A DNA stretch of 64,000 bases, from contig NZ_PIPL01000001.1 of NCBI RefSeq assembly GCF_003987145.1, forward strand, positions 1,612,001 through 1,676,000. The letters are read 5' to 3'. The translations under genes and the position numbers were made by a program. Shown here piece by piece: positions 27,760-38,147 of this stretch; the first letter of the stretch is position 1; every line of letters begins with the position of its first letter. A model generated the notes under the pieces. It did no database searches. It was given only the letters and a program-made list of their open reading frames with translations, and had not been told where the DNA came from. This DNA is from Aliidiomarina minuta. GTDB taxonomy: Bacteria; Pseudomonadota; Gammaproteobacteria; Enterobacterales; Alteromonadaceae.

Positions 27760-28953
27760 TTAGTCGGCCTGCCGGCGTAAAAACGCTGGAATATCAAGGA
27801 AATCGGTATCAGCGGACGGCTTGCTTTTGCTCGCTGGTTTTTCTTCCTGTTCAGGCTCAACCTGTTCTTTGTAAGCACGCGCGGTGGCTTCTTTACTGCT
27901 GGCGTAACTACCGCCTGAAGTTTGCGCTGTGCGCGCACCGCTGCCTTCTGCTTTTTGCGTATTAACCAGTGAGATATCGGGCTTACGTTCCGCACCAATA
28001 CCTGTTGCAACTACAGTGACACGCAACTCGTCAGACATCTCTACGTCAATAACGGTTCCCACGATCACTGTGGCGTTATCAGAAGCGAAGGCTTTAACCG
28101 TATTACCTACGGTTTCAAACTCTTCAATGCTCATATCCATACCGGCGGTTACATTAACCAGTACGCCGCGAGCACCCGACAAATCAATGTCTTCCAGTAA
28201 CGGGCTGTTAATGGCCATTTCAGCGGCTTCCTGTGCACGATCTTCGCCAGAAGCAACGCCGGTGCCCATCATAGCTGTACCCATTTCACGCATGACCGCC
28301 TGCACATCGGCAAAGTCGACGTTGATCAGGCCCGGACGCGTGATCAGTTCGGCAATACCCTGTACCGCGCCAAGCAGTACATTGTTAGCTGCGCTGAAAG
28401 CGTCCAGCAAGGTCGTGCCTTTGCCCAGTACTTTCAGCAGTTTTTCGTTTGGAATCGTAATCAACGAGTCCACATGCTCAGCCAGTTGCGCTATGCCCGC
28501 ATCGGCTGCAGCCATGCGTTTTTTGCCTTCAAAAGGAAACGGCTTAGTAACCACGGCAACGGTTAAGATGCCCAGTTCTTTAGCCACTTCAGCAACTACT
28601 GGAGCCGCGCCTGTACCTGTACCACCGCCCATACCGGCAGCGATAAAGATCATATCGGCACCTTGTAGCTGTCGCATTAATTCTTCGCGGTTTTCTTCCG
28701 CCGCCAAACGACCGATTTCCGGGTTAGCACCAGCGCCCAGGCCTTTAGTGACATCAACACCAAGCTGGATAGTTACGTCAGCATCATGGCGTCGCAACGC
28801 CTGCGCATCGGTATTTGCTGCCAGAAACTGAACCCCTTCAATAGATTCACTGACCATGTGCTGAACAGCGTTACCGCCGCCACCACCTACACCTATGACT
28901 TTTATTACGGCATCGGACTCATAGTTGTCCATTAGCTCAAACATGTTACTCAT
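27760..28953 (-). CDS. ftsZ: Cell division tubulin FtsZ
   Basis: GTPase that polymerises into the Z ring. The tubulin signature GGGTGTG lies near residue 110 and the T7 synergy loop follows later. The C-terminal tail after about residue 320 is a variable Ser/Glu/Lys-rich linker ending with DFLDIPAFLRRQAD, the conserved peptide that binds FtsA and ZipA. Length 397 is normal. It lies 36 bases after ftsA. Confidence 0.99.
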   Translation of the reverse strand: MSNMFELMDNYESDAVIKVIGVGGGGGNAVQHMVSESIEGVQFLAANTDAQALRRHDADVTIQLGVDVTKGLGAGANPEIGRLAAEENREELMRQLQGADMIFIAAGMGGGTGTGAAPVVAEVAKELGILTVAVVTKPFPFEGKKRMAAADAGIAQLAEHVDSLITIPNEKLLKVLGKGTTLLDAFSAANNVLLGAVQGIAELITRPGLINVDFADVQAVMREMGTAMMGTGVASGEDRAQEAAEMAINSPLLEDIDLSGARGVLVNVTAGMDMSIEEFETVGNTVKAFASDNATVIVGTVIDVEMSDELRVTVVATGIGAERKPDISLVNTQKAEGSGARTAQTSGGSYASSKEATARAYKEQVEPEQEEKPASKSKPSADTDFLDIPAFLRRQAD

Positions 28954-28989
28954 TGTATTTCTCCACTTGCCTGCTTGTTGTTACCCCAG

Positions 28990-30225
28990 TTAAAACTCAC
29001 CTTTAAACCAGCTCTGAATGCGTTTCCACCAACGCCTTGTGTCATTGCGCTCTTTTTCCTGCAATTGAGCGCTCAGTTTGAGCTGGCCAAATCGTAATAA
29101 GCCGACGCTGGTCGCATAGGACGCATCGCTTACATAATCCGTTAATCCTTTAATGCCCAGTGGCGAACCTAAGCGCACTGGCATCTGAAATATTTCTTCT
29201 GCAAACTCGATAGCACCTTCCATCTTGGCGGTGCCACCGGTTAATACCACGCCGGCCGCAATCTGTTCGTCCAGCCCGCTTTTTTGAATCTCATCCCGTA
29301 CCAGTTCGAAAAGTTCCTGATAACGCGGTTCTACCACCTCGGCCAGAATATGACGCGACATGGTACGTGACGGACGACCGCCTACTGAAGGCACATCAAT
29401 ATTGTCTTCTTTGCTGACCAGCTGGCGTAAAGCACAGGCATACTGCACTTTAATATCTTCAGCATGACTGAGCGGTGTGCGAAAGATCTTAGCTATATCA
29501 TTGGTCACCTGGTTGCCCGCTACCGGTATCACCGCGGTATGGCGTAGCACACCACCGGAGAACAGGTTGATATCAATCGTACCGCCACCCATGTCGACCA
29601 GCGCACAACCGAGCTCTTTCTCATCATCGGTTAACACCGCATGGCTTGAGGCCAGCGCTGAGAAAATCAAGGACTCTACTTTCAGATCACAGCGTTCGAC
29701 CGCTTTTTGAATATTTTTTGCCATATCGTTCGCGCACGTGATGATATGCACCCGTGCCTCCATGCGAACACCTGACATACCAATCGGGCTTTTAATGCTT
29801 TCCTGGGAGTCAATCACATACTCCTGAGGTAGCACGTGCAGGATACGCCGCTCCTGGGCAATAGGAACTGATTTAGCGGCGTGAATCACGCTTTCCACAT
29901 CATCCTGCGTCACTTCCGCTTCGTTAATCGGCACCATGCCGTTTTCGTTCTGGCAGCTAATATGACGACCTGAAATATTCAGGTAGACCGAAGACACCTG
30001 GCAATCAGCCATCAGCTCAGCTTCATCAACGGCACGCTGAATAGACTGCACGACCAGGTTCAGATCATTCACGCCGCCCTTGTCCATACCGCGAGCTGCA
30101 GTTACGCCAACACCCATGATGCTTAACTCGCCATCGGGCAACATCTCACCTATCAGGGCCACCACTTTACTGGTACCAACATCCAGGCTGACAATCATTT
30201 TGTCTTCGTCTGTTTTCACGATCAC
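28990..30225 (-). CDS. ftsA: Cell division actin-like protein FtsA
   Basis: Actin-family ATPase that tethers FtsZ to the membrane. The phosphate-1 block is SLDVGTSKVVALIG and phosphate-2 is LVDMGGGTIDINLF; the C-terminal amphipathic helix is seen as RWWKRIQSWFKGEF. Length 411 is normal. Starts 20 bases after ftsQ. Confidence 0.98.
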   Translation of the reverse strand: MIVKTDEDKMIVSLDVGTSKVVALIGEMLPDGELSIMGVGVTAARGMDKGGVNDLNLVVQSIQRAVDEAELMADCQVSSVYLNISGRHISCQNENGMVPINEAEVTQDDVESVIHAAKSVPIAQERRILHVLPQEYVIDSQESIKSPIGMSGVRMEARVHIITCANDMAKNIQKAVERCDLKVESLIFSALASSHAVLTDDEKELGCALVDMGGGTIDINLFSGGVLRHTAVIPVAGNQVTNDIAKIFRTPLSHAEDIKVQYACALRQLVSKEDNIDVPSVGGRPSRTMSRHILAEVVEPRYQELFELVRDEIQKSGLDEQIAAGVVLTGGTAKMEGAIEFAEEIFQMPVRLGSPLGIKGLTDYVSDASYATSVGLLRFGQLKLSAQLQEKERNDTRRWWKRIQSWFKGEF

Positions 30226-30245
30226 GGTTTACTCACTTCCTGTTG

Positions 30246-30971
30246 TTATTCGCGCCAACCTACAGCGACACCGGTGTCATAACGTAGGTCAACATAGTCA
30301 ATAGCTCTTTCATCCTGCGTACTTAAGAATGAATACAAATCCATAAATCGTTGTACGCGCTCTAACCGGGCTTCACGCCCCAGTCTCAAACTTATTCCAT
30401 TGTTCAGTCTAACACTGACTGAAAAACGTTCGGTAACTTCCAGCTGCTGAATACTAAACGGACTCAGCGCCAACATACCGCCAATGCGCTCAAACTGCCG
30501 GATAACTTCCTGCACATCCGCGTCAGGACCCTTTAGGTGCGGCAGTTCAACCGCTAACTCGTTCACTTGCGCACTAAATATCTGACCCTGCTTATTCAAC
30601 ACCTGCTGGTCATTCCATATCGCCATCGGAATTTGCTCTACCACAAAAATCCGTAAGCGACCTGGCCATTCTTTGCGTACCGATGCCGAGTAAATCCAGG
30701 GCAATGCTTCCACCCGGTCACGCAGTGTCTCTACATCAGCAGCGAAGAAACTGCCTACTTCGCCGGCAATCAGCGCCTGCCGGATATCATCCGACGTACT
30801 GTGCTGCATATCGCCCTGTATCACGATGGCACCCAACGGCACCTGCTGCTCATCCATCAGGGTCTGGTAAACTTTCAACCCCGACCATATCAAGCCCAGC
30901 ATAATGACGATAAAAGCCAGCACTCCGAACCAGAAACTCCAACGCACGCTATGCCAGTCGAACTGCTTCAT
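30246..30971 (-). CDS. ftsQ: Cell division protein FtsQ
   Basis: Bitopic inner membrane protein of the FtsQLB complex. One membrane segment at about 13-35, then a POTRA domain starting VPLGAIVIQGD, then the FtsQ beta domain with SVRKEWPGRL, a strongly conserved block. Length 241 is typical. It lies six bases after ddl. Confidence 0.96.
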   Translation of the reverse strand: MKQFDWHSVRWSFWFGVLAFIVIMLGLIWSGLKVYQTLMDEQQVPLGAIVIQGDMQHSTSDDIRQALIAGEVGSFFAADVETLRDRVEALPWIYSASVRKEWPGRLRIFVVEQIPMAIWNDQQVLNKQGQIFSAQVNELAVELPHLKGPDADVQEVIRQFERIGGMLALSPFSIQQLEVTERFSVSVRLNNGISLRLGREARLERVQRFMDLYSFLSTQDERAIDYVDLRYDTGVAVGWRE

Positions 30972-30977
30972 GTCACC

Positions 30978-31898
30978 CTACTCCCGGGTGTCGGCCAGAA
31001 TCCGAACCACTAGTTGCGCAAAGCTCATTCCCTGCTGCTTAGCTGCCATAGGTACCAGACTTTTTACTGTCATTCCGGGTACCGTATTAACTTCCAGCAG
31101 TTGCATTGCACCCTGCGCATCCTGTTTTAAATCAACGCGTCCCCAGCCACTTCCGCCAACCGCTGCAAAAGCCTTTAGTGCCAGTTCGCGAACCTCTTGC
31201 TCGGCTTCTTCACTTAAACCCGCCGGACATAAATATTCTGTCGTATTGTCTTCATACTTAGCCGCATAGTCATAAAACTCATGCGGTGTGCGTACCCGAA
31301 TCGTCGGTAACGCCTCTTCGCCAAGTATGGCTACCGTGTATTCTTCGCCGGGTAACCACTGCTCTATTAATACATCATCGTCGTAACGAGCTGCGTCTGT
31401 TACCGCCTGAGCCAGTACTGTCACGTCGCTGGCCTGAGCCATGCCGACACTGGAACCTTCCTGACTCGGTTTCACCATCACCTTGCCACCCAGTTTTTTC
31501 AGTAGCGCGGCATAATCCAGCGTCTTGCTTTGCTCCCGGTTAACCACCTGGGAGGCCGCCGTGGGTAACCCCATACCTGTCCATAAATACTTGGTCCGCG
31601 CTTTATCCATTGCTAAAGCGCAAGCCATGACACCACTGCCGGTATAAGGTACTTGCAGCGCACTCAGTACCGCCTGCGTATGGCCGTCTTCACCGCCGCG
31701 ACCATGTAATGCAATAAAAGCCCGGCGAAAGCCAAGTTCCGGCAACTGTAATAAACTCTGCTCGGCGGTGTCATAAAAATGGGCATCGACGCCTTCTTCC
31801 AGCAATCCTTTAAGTACCGCATCTCCGGAACGCAGCGATACTTCACGTTCAGCGGAAAAACCACCAGCCAGCACTGCGACTTTACCCAGCTCAGTCAT
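30978..31898 (-). CDS. ddl: D-alanine--D-alanine ligase
   Basis: ATP-grasp ligase that makes the D-Ala-D-Ala dipeptide for peptidoglycan. The opening AVLAGGFSAEREVSLRSG and the active-site phrases KPSQEGSSVG and LLEVNTVPGMT are intact. It overlaps the murC stop by eight bases and is followed by ftsQ, so it is the DdlB of this cluster. Confidence 0.98.
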   Translation of the reverse strand: MTELGKVAVLAGGFSAEREVSLRSGDAVLKGLLEEGVDAHFYDTAEQSLLQLPELGFRRAFIALHGRGGEDGHTQAVLSALQVPYTGSGVMACALAMDKARTKYLWTGMGLPTAASQVVNREQSKTLDYAALLKKLGGKVMVKPSQEGSSVGMAQASDVTVLAQAVTDAARYDDDVLIEQWLPGEEYTVAILGEEALPTIRVRTPHEFYDYAAKYEDNTTEYLCPAGLSEEAEQEVRELALKAFAAVGGSGWGRVDLKQDAQGAMQLLEVNTVPGMTVKSLVPMAAKQQGMSFAQLVVRILADTRE

Positions 31899-33372
31899 GC
31901 TTTACGCCCTCATCGGACTTACTCTGCAACTGTAATTGCAACGCATGTAACTGCCGTGCCAACGCCCCTACGTTACCGGCACCCTGAGTGAGCACTAAAT
32001 CACCGGGTTCAATGATATCTGCCAGCACTTCAGCAACCTGGTCCGGTTGTTTTATATAAACCGGTTCCAACGCACCACGCTGACGTAACGAACGACACAA
32101 CGAACGACTATCCGCGCCGGGCACTGCCTCTTCACCCGCGCCATAGACTTCCAGTAATAACAAAGCGTCGACTTCGCTGAGTACATCGACAAAGTCTTCA
32201 TATAAATCTCTTGTCCGGCTATAGCGATGCGGCTGAAAACACATCACCAGACGCCGTTCCGGCCAGCCTGAACGCACAGCAGCTATAGTCGCAGCGACTT
32301 CCGAAGGATGATGTCCGTAATCATCAACCAGCATGACATCGCCTTCCTGCTTTTTGCGCGTTATCGGGTAGGTGCCATAATGCTGAAACCGACGGCCAAT
32401 ACCTTCAAAACTCGCCAGTGCTTTTTCGATAGCCTGATCTTCGATACCTTCGTCCGTAGCTACTGCAATAGCTGCCAAAGCATTTAAAACATTGTGCCGA
32501 CCCGGTAAATTGAGCGTTACTAATAACGGCTCACGGTCACGACGCAGCACCGTAAAGCGACTTTGATTGCCTGTCTGGGTGTAATCCACAGCACGGACAT
32601 CCGCACCCTCACTAAAACCATAAGTTGATATCTGACGGCCCACCCGCTGTAGAAGCCCGCGATTTACCGGGTCGTCCAGGCACATAACCGCGAGTCCATA
32701 AAACGGCAGGTTATGCAGAAACTCAACGAAAGTGTCCTGAACCTTAGTGAAGTCACCGGCATAAGTATCCATGTGATCAGGTTCAATATTGGTAACTACC
32801 GACACCATAGGTTGCAAGTGCAGGAAAGACGCATCGCTTTCGTCGGCTTCGGCGATTAAGTATTTGCTATTGCCCAGACGGGCATTGCTGCCGGCGCTGT
32901 TCAAGAGGCCACCAATAACAAAAGTCGGGTCCTGATCCGCGGCGGCAAAAATACTGGCAATCAGACTAGTGGTAGTTGTTTTACCGTGGGTGCCGGCTAC
33001 CGCAATACCATGTCGGAAACGCATTAACTCGGCCAGCATTTCTGCCCGCCGTACCACAGGTATCAACAGATCATGAGCAGCCACCAGCTCTGGATTCTGC
33101 GGATTGATGGCGGTCGAGACCACTACCACATTTGCTTTCGTTACGTTGTCAGCACTATGTCCAAGAGCAATACAGGCTCCTAATTCACGCAGGCGCAACG
33201 TATTCGAGCTTTCCGCAATATCCGAGCCAGATACCTGGTAACCCTGGTTCAACAGAACCTCAGCAATACCGGCCATACCCGCGCCGCCAATGCCGACGAA
33301 GTGAATACGCTTCACACGCCGCATTTCTGGCACGTTGACTACAATAAATGGCTGTTCTTTGACCACGTTCAT
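31891..33372 (-). CDS. murC: UDP-N-acetylmuramate--L-alanine ligase
   Basis: Adds L-alanine to UDP-MurNAc. The N-terminal nucleotide block is HFVGIGGAGMAG and the ATP loop is GTHGKTTTTS. I set the start at ATG 33370-33372, overlapping the murG stop (ATGA), giving 493 residues; a TTG 33 bases upstream would add 11 residues without support. Overlaps ddl at its end. Confidence 0.97.
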   Translation of the reverse strand: MNVVKEQPFIVVNVPEMRRVKRIHFVGIGGAGMAGIAEVLLNQGYQVSGSDIAESSNTLRLRELGACIALGHSADNVTKANVVVVSTAINPQNPELVAAHDLLIPVVRRAEMLAELMRFRHGIAVAGTHGKTTTTSLIASIFAAADQDPTFVIGGLLNSAGSNARLGNSKYLIAEADESDASFLHLQPMVSVVTNIEPDHMDTYAGDFTKVQDTFVEFLHNLPFYGLAVMCLDDPVNRGLLQRVGRQISTYGFSEGADVRAVDYTQTGNQSRFTVLRRDREPLLVTLNLPGRHNVLNALAAIAVATDEGIEDQAIEKALASFEGIGRRFQHYGTYPITRKKQEGDVMLVDDYGHHPSEVAATIAAVRSGWPERRLVMCFQPHRYSRTRDLYEDFVDVLSEVDALLLLEVYGAGEEAVPGADSRSLCRSLRQRGALEPVYIKQPDQVAEVLADIIEPGDLVLTQGAGNVGALARQLHALQLQLQSKSDEGVKHD

Positions 33373-34457
33373 GATACGGCTCGCTCTTTCATTAATTCCT
33401 GACAATGTTGTACTATTTTTTGTGTCGACTCGCTGCTGGCGACAGTTTTTGCCTGTTCACCCATGTGTTGTAAGCGTTCAGGGTCGATAGCTAATTCCTG
33501 CAATACGCTAAACAGGCTTGATGCATTCAACTGCGACTGTGGCAGCAATATGGCTGCCTGTGCGCTGACTAACACTTCCGCATTGCGGGTCTGATGGTCG
33601 TCTACCGCATACGGGTAAGGCACCAGAATGCTGGCTACCCCGGCACAGGCCAACTCCGCTACCGTTAATGCGCCAGCGCGACACAGTACCAAATCAGCCT
33701 GCTGGTAAGCGGCGGCCATATCTTCAATAAATTCCACCACTTCCACTTTGACGCCAGGGCCAGCCTGCTGGTAACGCTGCACGGTTTCCTGCTCCCGGCC
33801 TTTGCCGACCTGGTGCGTTATCCGTAACTCAGGGTCCGTCCATTTTTGCAGTGCCACTGGTACATTCTGATTCAATACCTCAGCGCCAAGACTGCCGCCA
33901 ATAATTAATAACTGCAGTGTGTCGTTAACAGGTTTTTGCGGTGCTTCTATTAAGTCGCAAATATCCTGGCGCACCGGGTTACCAACCCATATGCCCTGCT
34001 TTAATTTGTCCGCCGCCGCTTTGAATCCGAGCAACGTACGCTGAGCAAAGCGGCTCAGTAACTTATTGGTCATGCCCGGCGCTGCATTTTGTTCGTGAAT
34101 CAGCAAAGGGACTTTACTCAACCAGGCTGCGATTCCGCCTGGACCCGCGGTATAACCACCAAAACCCACTACCAAGTCCGGCTGTAATTTCTTCATCAAT
34201 TGACGGGCCTGGGCTACCGAACCTGATATGCGCCATGGCGCCGCTAGCCAGCCAGCGATACCGCGGCCACGAAGCCCCTGCTGCGGCATGCTGTAAAAAG
34301 CAAAACCTGCCGCTGGCACTACGCGCGCTTCAAGACGCTCCTCGGTACCTGCCCAGCTAACCTGATAGCCCTGTTCCCGCAGTTGTTCGGCAACTGCAAG
34401 AGCCGGGAATACATGGCCGCCAGTGCCGCCTGCCAGAATAAGTACGTGCTTACTCAT
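33369..34457 (-). CDS. murG: Lipid II synthase (GlcNAc transferase MurG)
   Basis: Peripheral membrane glycosyltransferase that converts lipid I to lipid II. The donor loop is AGGTGGHVFPAL, and GGSLGA and CRAGALTVAEL mark the C-terminal Rossmann domain. Length 362 is normal. Its start overlaps the ftsW stop by four bases. Confidence 0.98.
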   Translation of the reverse strand: MSKHVLILAGGTGGHVFPALAVAEQLREQGYQVSWAGTEERLEARVVPAAGFAFYSMPQQGLRGRGIAGWLAAPWRISGSVAQARQLMKKLQPDLVVGFGGYTAGPGGIAAWLSKVPLLIHEQNAAPGMTNKLLSRFAQRTLLGFKAAADKLKQGIWVGNPVRQDICDLIEAPQKPVNDTLQLLIIGGSLGAEVLNQNVPVALQKWTDPELRITHQVGKGREQETVQRYQQAGPGVKVEVVEFIEDMAAAYQQADLVLCRAGALTVAELACAGVASILVPYPYAVDDHQTRNAEVLVSAQAAILLPQSQLNASSLFSVLQELAIDPERLQHMGEQAKTVASSESTQKIVQHCQELMKERAVS

Positions 34458-35722
34458 ATGCGCACCGCCTTAGATTTAGGCGAACGCCGCCGCGGGCCAG
34501 GTTTGCTCGCTTTTGCTGGCGTGCTTTTGTCGCGGTAACCCACGCGCAGTTCATAATCAATACGCAGCAATATCGCCAGCGCTATCGTCATCGCCAGCAG
34601 ACTACTGCCGCCATAACTTATAAATGGAATCGTTAAACCTTTGGTCGGGATCATGCCCGCTGCCGCACCTACATTGACTATGGTCTGGAAACCAAACCAG
34701 ATACCAATGCCATGTGCCAGGTAACCACTAAAGGCGCGTTTTTGACGTAGCGCGCGCTGACCTAAGAAAAGCGCTTTAGTCACTAAAGCCAGAACCAGTA
34801 ATATGGTCAGCGTAAGACCGATCAGCCCAAGTTCTTCGGCCATCACTGACATAATAAAATCGGTATGGGCTTCGGGCAGATATTGCAGTTTCTGCACACT
34901 ATTACCGAGGCCCTGACCACCCCAGTCGCCACGGCCAAAAGCCATCAATGACTGAGTTAACTGATAACCACTACCGAATGGGTCTTCCCATGGGTTCCAG
35001 AATGCGGTTACCCGGCGCATCCGGTAAGGTTCAATAATAATAAGTCCGATTAAAGCAATCAGTAGCGTCAGCACGACTCCGAAAAACTGCATCAGACGCG
35101 CACCGGCCAAAAACAACATGCCCATGCTGGTGGCAGCTACTACGATAACAGTACCCAGATCCGGCTGTAATAACAGTAAGACACTAATCACACCGAGCAG
35201 GAACAGAGCTTTTGCAAAACCTTTCAGGTTCTTGCGTACTTCGTCATGGCGTCGGTTTAAGTAACTGGCCAGGAAGATAAAGAAAAATAATTTGGCAAAT
35301 TCCGCCACCTGCAAGGTGAAAGAACCAATGCGAATCCAGCGGGTAGCGGCGTTCACGGTATGTCCGAAAAGCAATACCACCACCAGTAAAACAATAGCGG
35401 CAAGGCATAACCAACCGTTCACCGATTCCCAGCGTGACATCGGCATAGTCAGAACCAAAGCGCCGATAAACAGGCTCACTGCAATATAGAAACCATGGCG
35501 GAAGACAAAGTGAAAAGGATTGCCTTCCAGACGCTCGCCAACCGGCATCGAGGCAGATGTCACCATGACCATGCCAATAGCCGTTAAAGCAAACATAATA
35601 AATAATAAATGGCGGTCATAAAGTTGATTAGACTGTTGCTGATGATACCAACCGCGTAGCTGTTGCCACGGCCCATCGGCTGCTGGCATGCTCAACTCAA
35701 GCTGCTGCTCAGTCGCGCGCAT
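34454..35722 (-). CDS. ftsW: Peptidoglycan glycosyltransferase FtsW
   Basis: SEDS-family polymerase of the divisome working with FtsI. About ten membrane segments; SEDS landmarks are FISYGGSS near the C-terminus and AHTDFI in the large periplasmic loop. The start is set at ATG 35720-35722 because GGAGG lies six bases upstream and homologues start here; a longer frame inside murD adds 42 unrelated residues. It overlaps the murD end by 14 bases. Confidence 0.96.
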   Translation of the reverse strand: MRATEQQLELSMPAADGPWQQLRGWYHQQQSNQLYDRHLLFIMFALTAIGMVMVTSASMPVGERLEGNPFHFVFRHGFYIAVSLFIGALVLTMPMSRWESVNGWLCLAAIVLLVVVLLFGHTVNAATRWIRIGSFTLQVAEFAKLFFFIFLASYLNRRHDEVRKNLKGFAKALFLLGVISVLLLLQPDLGTVIVVAATSMGMLFLAGARLMQFFGVVLTLLIALIGLIIIEPYRMRRVTAFWNPWEDPFGSGYQLTQSLMAFGRGDWGGQGLGNSVQKLQYLPEAHTDFIMSVMAEELGLIGLTLTILLVLALVTKALFLGQRALRQKRAFSGYLAHGIGIWFGFQTIVNVGAAAGMIPTKGLTIPFISYGGSSLLAMTIALAILLRIDYELRVGYRDKSTPAKASKPGPRRRSPKSKAVRI

Positions 35723-37061
35723 AACAGGCCTCCGCAGCGGCAGCAAATACTTCACCGCGTTCGGCAAAACCGGAAAACATGTCCAGGCTGGCGCAGGCTG
35801 GAGATAAGAGCACCAGGCTGCCATCAGCAGCCGCTTGATACGCGGCATTTACAGCCTGCTGCATATCATTGACCTGCAAGGCTCCGGGTTTCAGAGCAGC
35901 CAGATAACGCCCGTCACGACCCAGAGTAATGAGTAAATCGACCTGTTCTAAGGCTGATTTCATCACGCCTAAATCAGCACCTTTAGCATCGCCACCTGCG
36001 ATTAGTATCAGTTTTCCAGGTACCTTAGGTCGCAGCCCGGTAATTGCAGCTATCGCCGCGCCTGTATTAGTCGCTTTAGAATCATTTATCCAGCGCACGC
36101 CGTTATGTTCGACAACTAACTGACAACGGTGTGCCAGTGACTGGAACTTAGGAACTGCTAAGGCGGCCTGTTCTATGTCAACGCCCAGAGCACTCACTAA
36201 AGCCAGTGCAGCCTGAGCATTTAACTGGTTATAATCCCCTTCGACAGGTAAGTCTTTGACTGCCAGCAACGGCTGTCCGGTAAAGCAAATCCAGCTTTCA
36301 TTATTTTGTTCTTCAACACCGAAACCCTGATCACTGGCAGCAAGACCAAAGCTTACCTGGTGCTGCAGACGGCGCTGCCGTGTCGGTTGCGTTTGTTTAT
36401 CTTCGCGGTTGTAAATACACATATCCGCATGGCGATAGATGCGATTCTTCGCCAGTGCATAAGCCGTCTCACTCGGGTAACGATCCAGATGATCCGGGGT
36501 TACATTAAGCACAGTCGCGGCTGCCAGTCGCAAGCTGGAAGTCAGTTCCAGCTGGAAACTGGACAGTTCAAGCACAATGCAGTCATATCCCTTGTGCAAT
36601 AATTCCAGTGCCGGGATACCAATATTACCACCCACTCCAGGGTTACGTCCGCAGGACTCAAGTATATGCCCACACATACTGACCACCGTGGATTTGCCAT
36701 TGGAGCCGGTCACTGCAATTACCGGCACATCGACCAGACGGCCGAAGAGTTCAATGTCGGAAATCAGCTCAACACCGGCGTCAGCGGCCATTTTAAGTGC
36801 ATCAAGACTAACTGGCACACCTGGACTGACTATCGCCATGTCCAGCCCCAGCAATTCCTCTAACTGCAGTTCGCCAAGGTAAGTCTCGCATTGGTTCAGT
36901 GAGCTGTCGCTTTGAAATGCTTGTGGCGCCTGCTGCCGTGTATCAAAAAGTACCGGAGTAATGTCGTGCTGCAACAAAAAGCGAGCGCAGGAGAGCCCTG
37001 TCAGGCCAAGCCCAACAACGCCGATCCGCTCATATTGCTTTAATAAAGTTGCCACGTTCAT
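35709..37061 (-). CDS. murD: UDP-MurNAc-L-alanine--D-glutamate ligase
   Basis: Adds D-glutamate to the stem peptide. The ATP loop is VTGSNGKST, and INDSKATN is the typical later block. Length 450 is normal. Three bases separate it from mraY, and it overlaps ftsW. Confidence 0.98.
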   Translation of the reverse strand: MNVATLLKQYERIGVVGLGLTGLSCARFLLQHDITPVLFDTRQQAPQAFQSDSSLNQCETYLGELQLEELLGLDMAIVSPGVPVSLDALKMAADAGVELISDIELFGRLVDVPVIAVTGSNGKSTVVSMCGHILESCGRNPGVGGNIGIPALELLHKGYDCIVLELSSFQLELTSSLRLAAATVLNVTPDHLDRYPSETAYALAKNRIYRHADMCIYNREDKQTQPTRQRRLQHQVSFGLAASDQGFGVEEQNNESWICFTGQPLLAVKDLPVEGDYNQLNAQAALALVSALGVDIEQAALAVPKFQSLAHRCQLVVEHNGVRWINDSKATNTGAAIAAITGLRPKVPGKLILIAGGDAKGADLGVMKSALEQVDLLITLGRDGRYLAALKPGALQVNDMQQAVNAAYQAAADGSLVLLSPACASLDMFSGFAERGEVFAAAAEACYARD

Positions 37062-37064
37062 AAT

Positions 37065-38147
37065 TTACCTTAGCTTCAGAGTCGCTAACCCGATAAGCAC
37101 CAGAATCAGAGACAGAATCCAGAATCTTACGATGACTCTGGGTTCCGGCCAGCCTTTAAGTTCATAATGGTGGTGAATGGGCGCCATCCTGAAAACACGT
37201 TTACCCCGCATTTTATAGGAGCCCACCTGCAGCATGACGGACAGTGTCTCAACAACAAAAACCCCGCCCATAATAAAAAGTACCAGTTCCTGGCGTACCA
37301 GAACGGCGATAACACCCAGCGCTGCACCTAGTGCCAGGGAGCCAACATCGCCCATAAAAACCTGTGCCGGATAGGTGTTAAACCATAAAAAGCCGAGACC
37401 AGCCCCAGTTAAAGCTGCACAGACTACCGTCAGCTCTGCGGCTTCCGGAATATAAGGAATTTGCAGATAAGCAGAGAAATTAACGTGCCCGGTGACATAA
37501 GCAAAAACACCTAAAGCGCCCGCGACCATAACCGTTGGCATGATGGCCAGCCCATCCAGGCCATCAGTCAGGTTGACCGCATTACTGGTGCCAACAATGA
37601 CAAAATAAGCCAGCAGAATATAAAACGCGCCCAGCTGCGGCACCACGTCCTTGAAGAACGGAATTAACAGCGCCGTTTCTGCAGGTTGTCCGGCACTGTA
37701 AAACAAATAAACGGCGACCGTGGCGGCAATTAAAGACTGCCAGAAGTACTTCCAGCGCGCCGGCAAACCACCAGCGTCTTTGCGTACAACCTTGCGATAG
37801 TCATCAATGAAACCAACCAGCCCAAAACCACCAATGATGATCAGCGTCACCCATACATAGCGGTTGCTCAAATCAGCCCACAACAGAACCGAAATAAACA
37901 CGGACATAAGAATCAGCAAGCCACCCATAGTTGGAGTGCCTGATTTGCTTAAATGGCTTTGCGGTCCGTCATCGCGTACGGTTTGCCCTATTTGCAGCCG
38001 GCGCAAAGCACGAATAACGTGCGGGCCCAGCCACATAGAAAGGAACAATGCGGTCAATACACCAAGAATAACGCGCATGGTCAGGTACTGAACCACATTT
38101 AAACCGGTAATATAAAGTTGCAGGTATTCTGCCAGCCAGACTAACAT
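37065..38147 (-). CDS. mraY: Phospho-MurNAc-pentapeptide transferase
   Basis: Integral membrane enzyme that makes lipid I on undecaprenyl phosphate. Ten membrane segments; catalytic-site phrases are GFIDDYRKV, NLTDGLDGLA and FMGDVGSLALG, and the C-terminal IHHHYELKGW is present. Length 360 is normal. Overlaps murF by seven bases. Confidence 0.99.
   Translation of the reverse strand: MLVWLAEYLQLYITGLNVVQYLTMRVILGVLTALFLSMWLGPHVIRALRRLQIGQTVRDDGPQSHLSKSGTPTMGGLLILMSVFISVLLWADLSNRYVWVTLIIIGGFGLVGFIDDYRKVVRKDAGGLPARWKYFWQSLIAATVAVYLFYSAGQPAETALLIPFFKDVVPQLGAFYILLAYFVIVGTSNAVNLTDGLDGLAIMPTVMVAGALGVFAYVTGHVNFSAYLQIPYIPEAAELTVVCAALTGAGLGFLWFNTYPAQVFMGDVGSLALGAALGVIAVLVRQELVLFIMGGVFVVETLSVMLQVGSYKMRGKRVFRMAPIHHHYELKGWPEPRVIVRFWILSLILVLIGLATLKLR

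Noticed and set aside
27929..28831. A 300-residue plus-strand open frame
   Set aside because: It lies entirely antisense to ftsZ, is Ser/Pro/Thr-rich in the way of mirror frames and has no recognisable motif.
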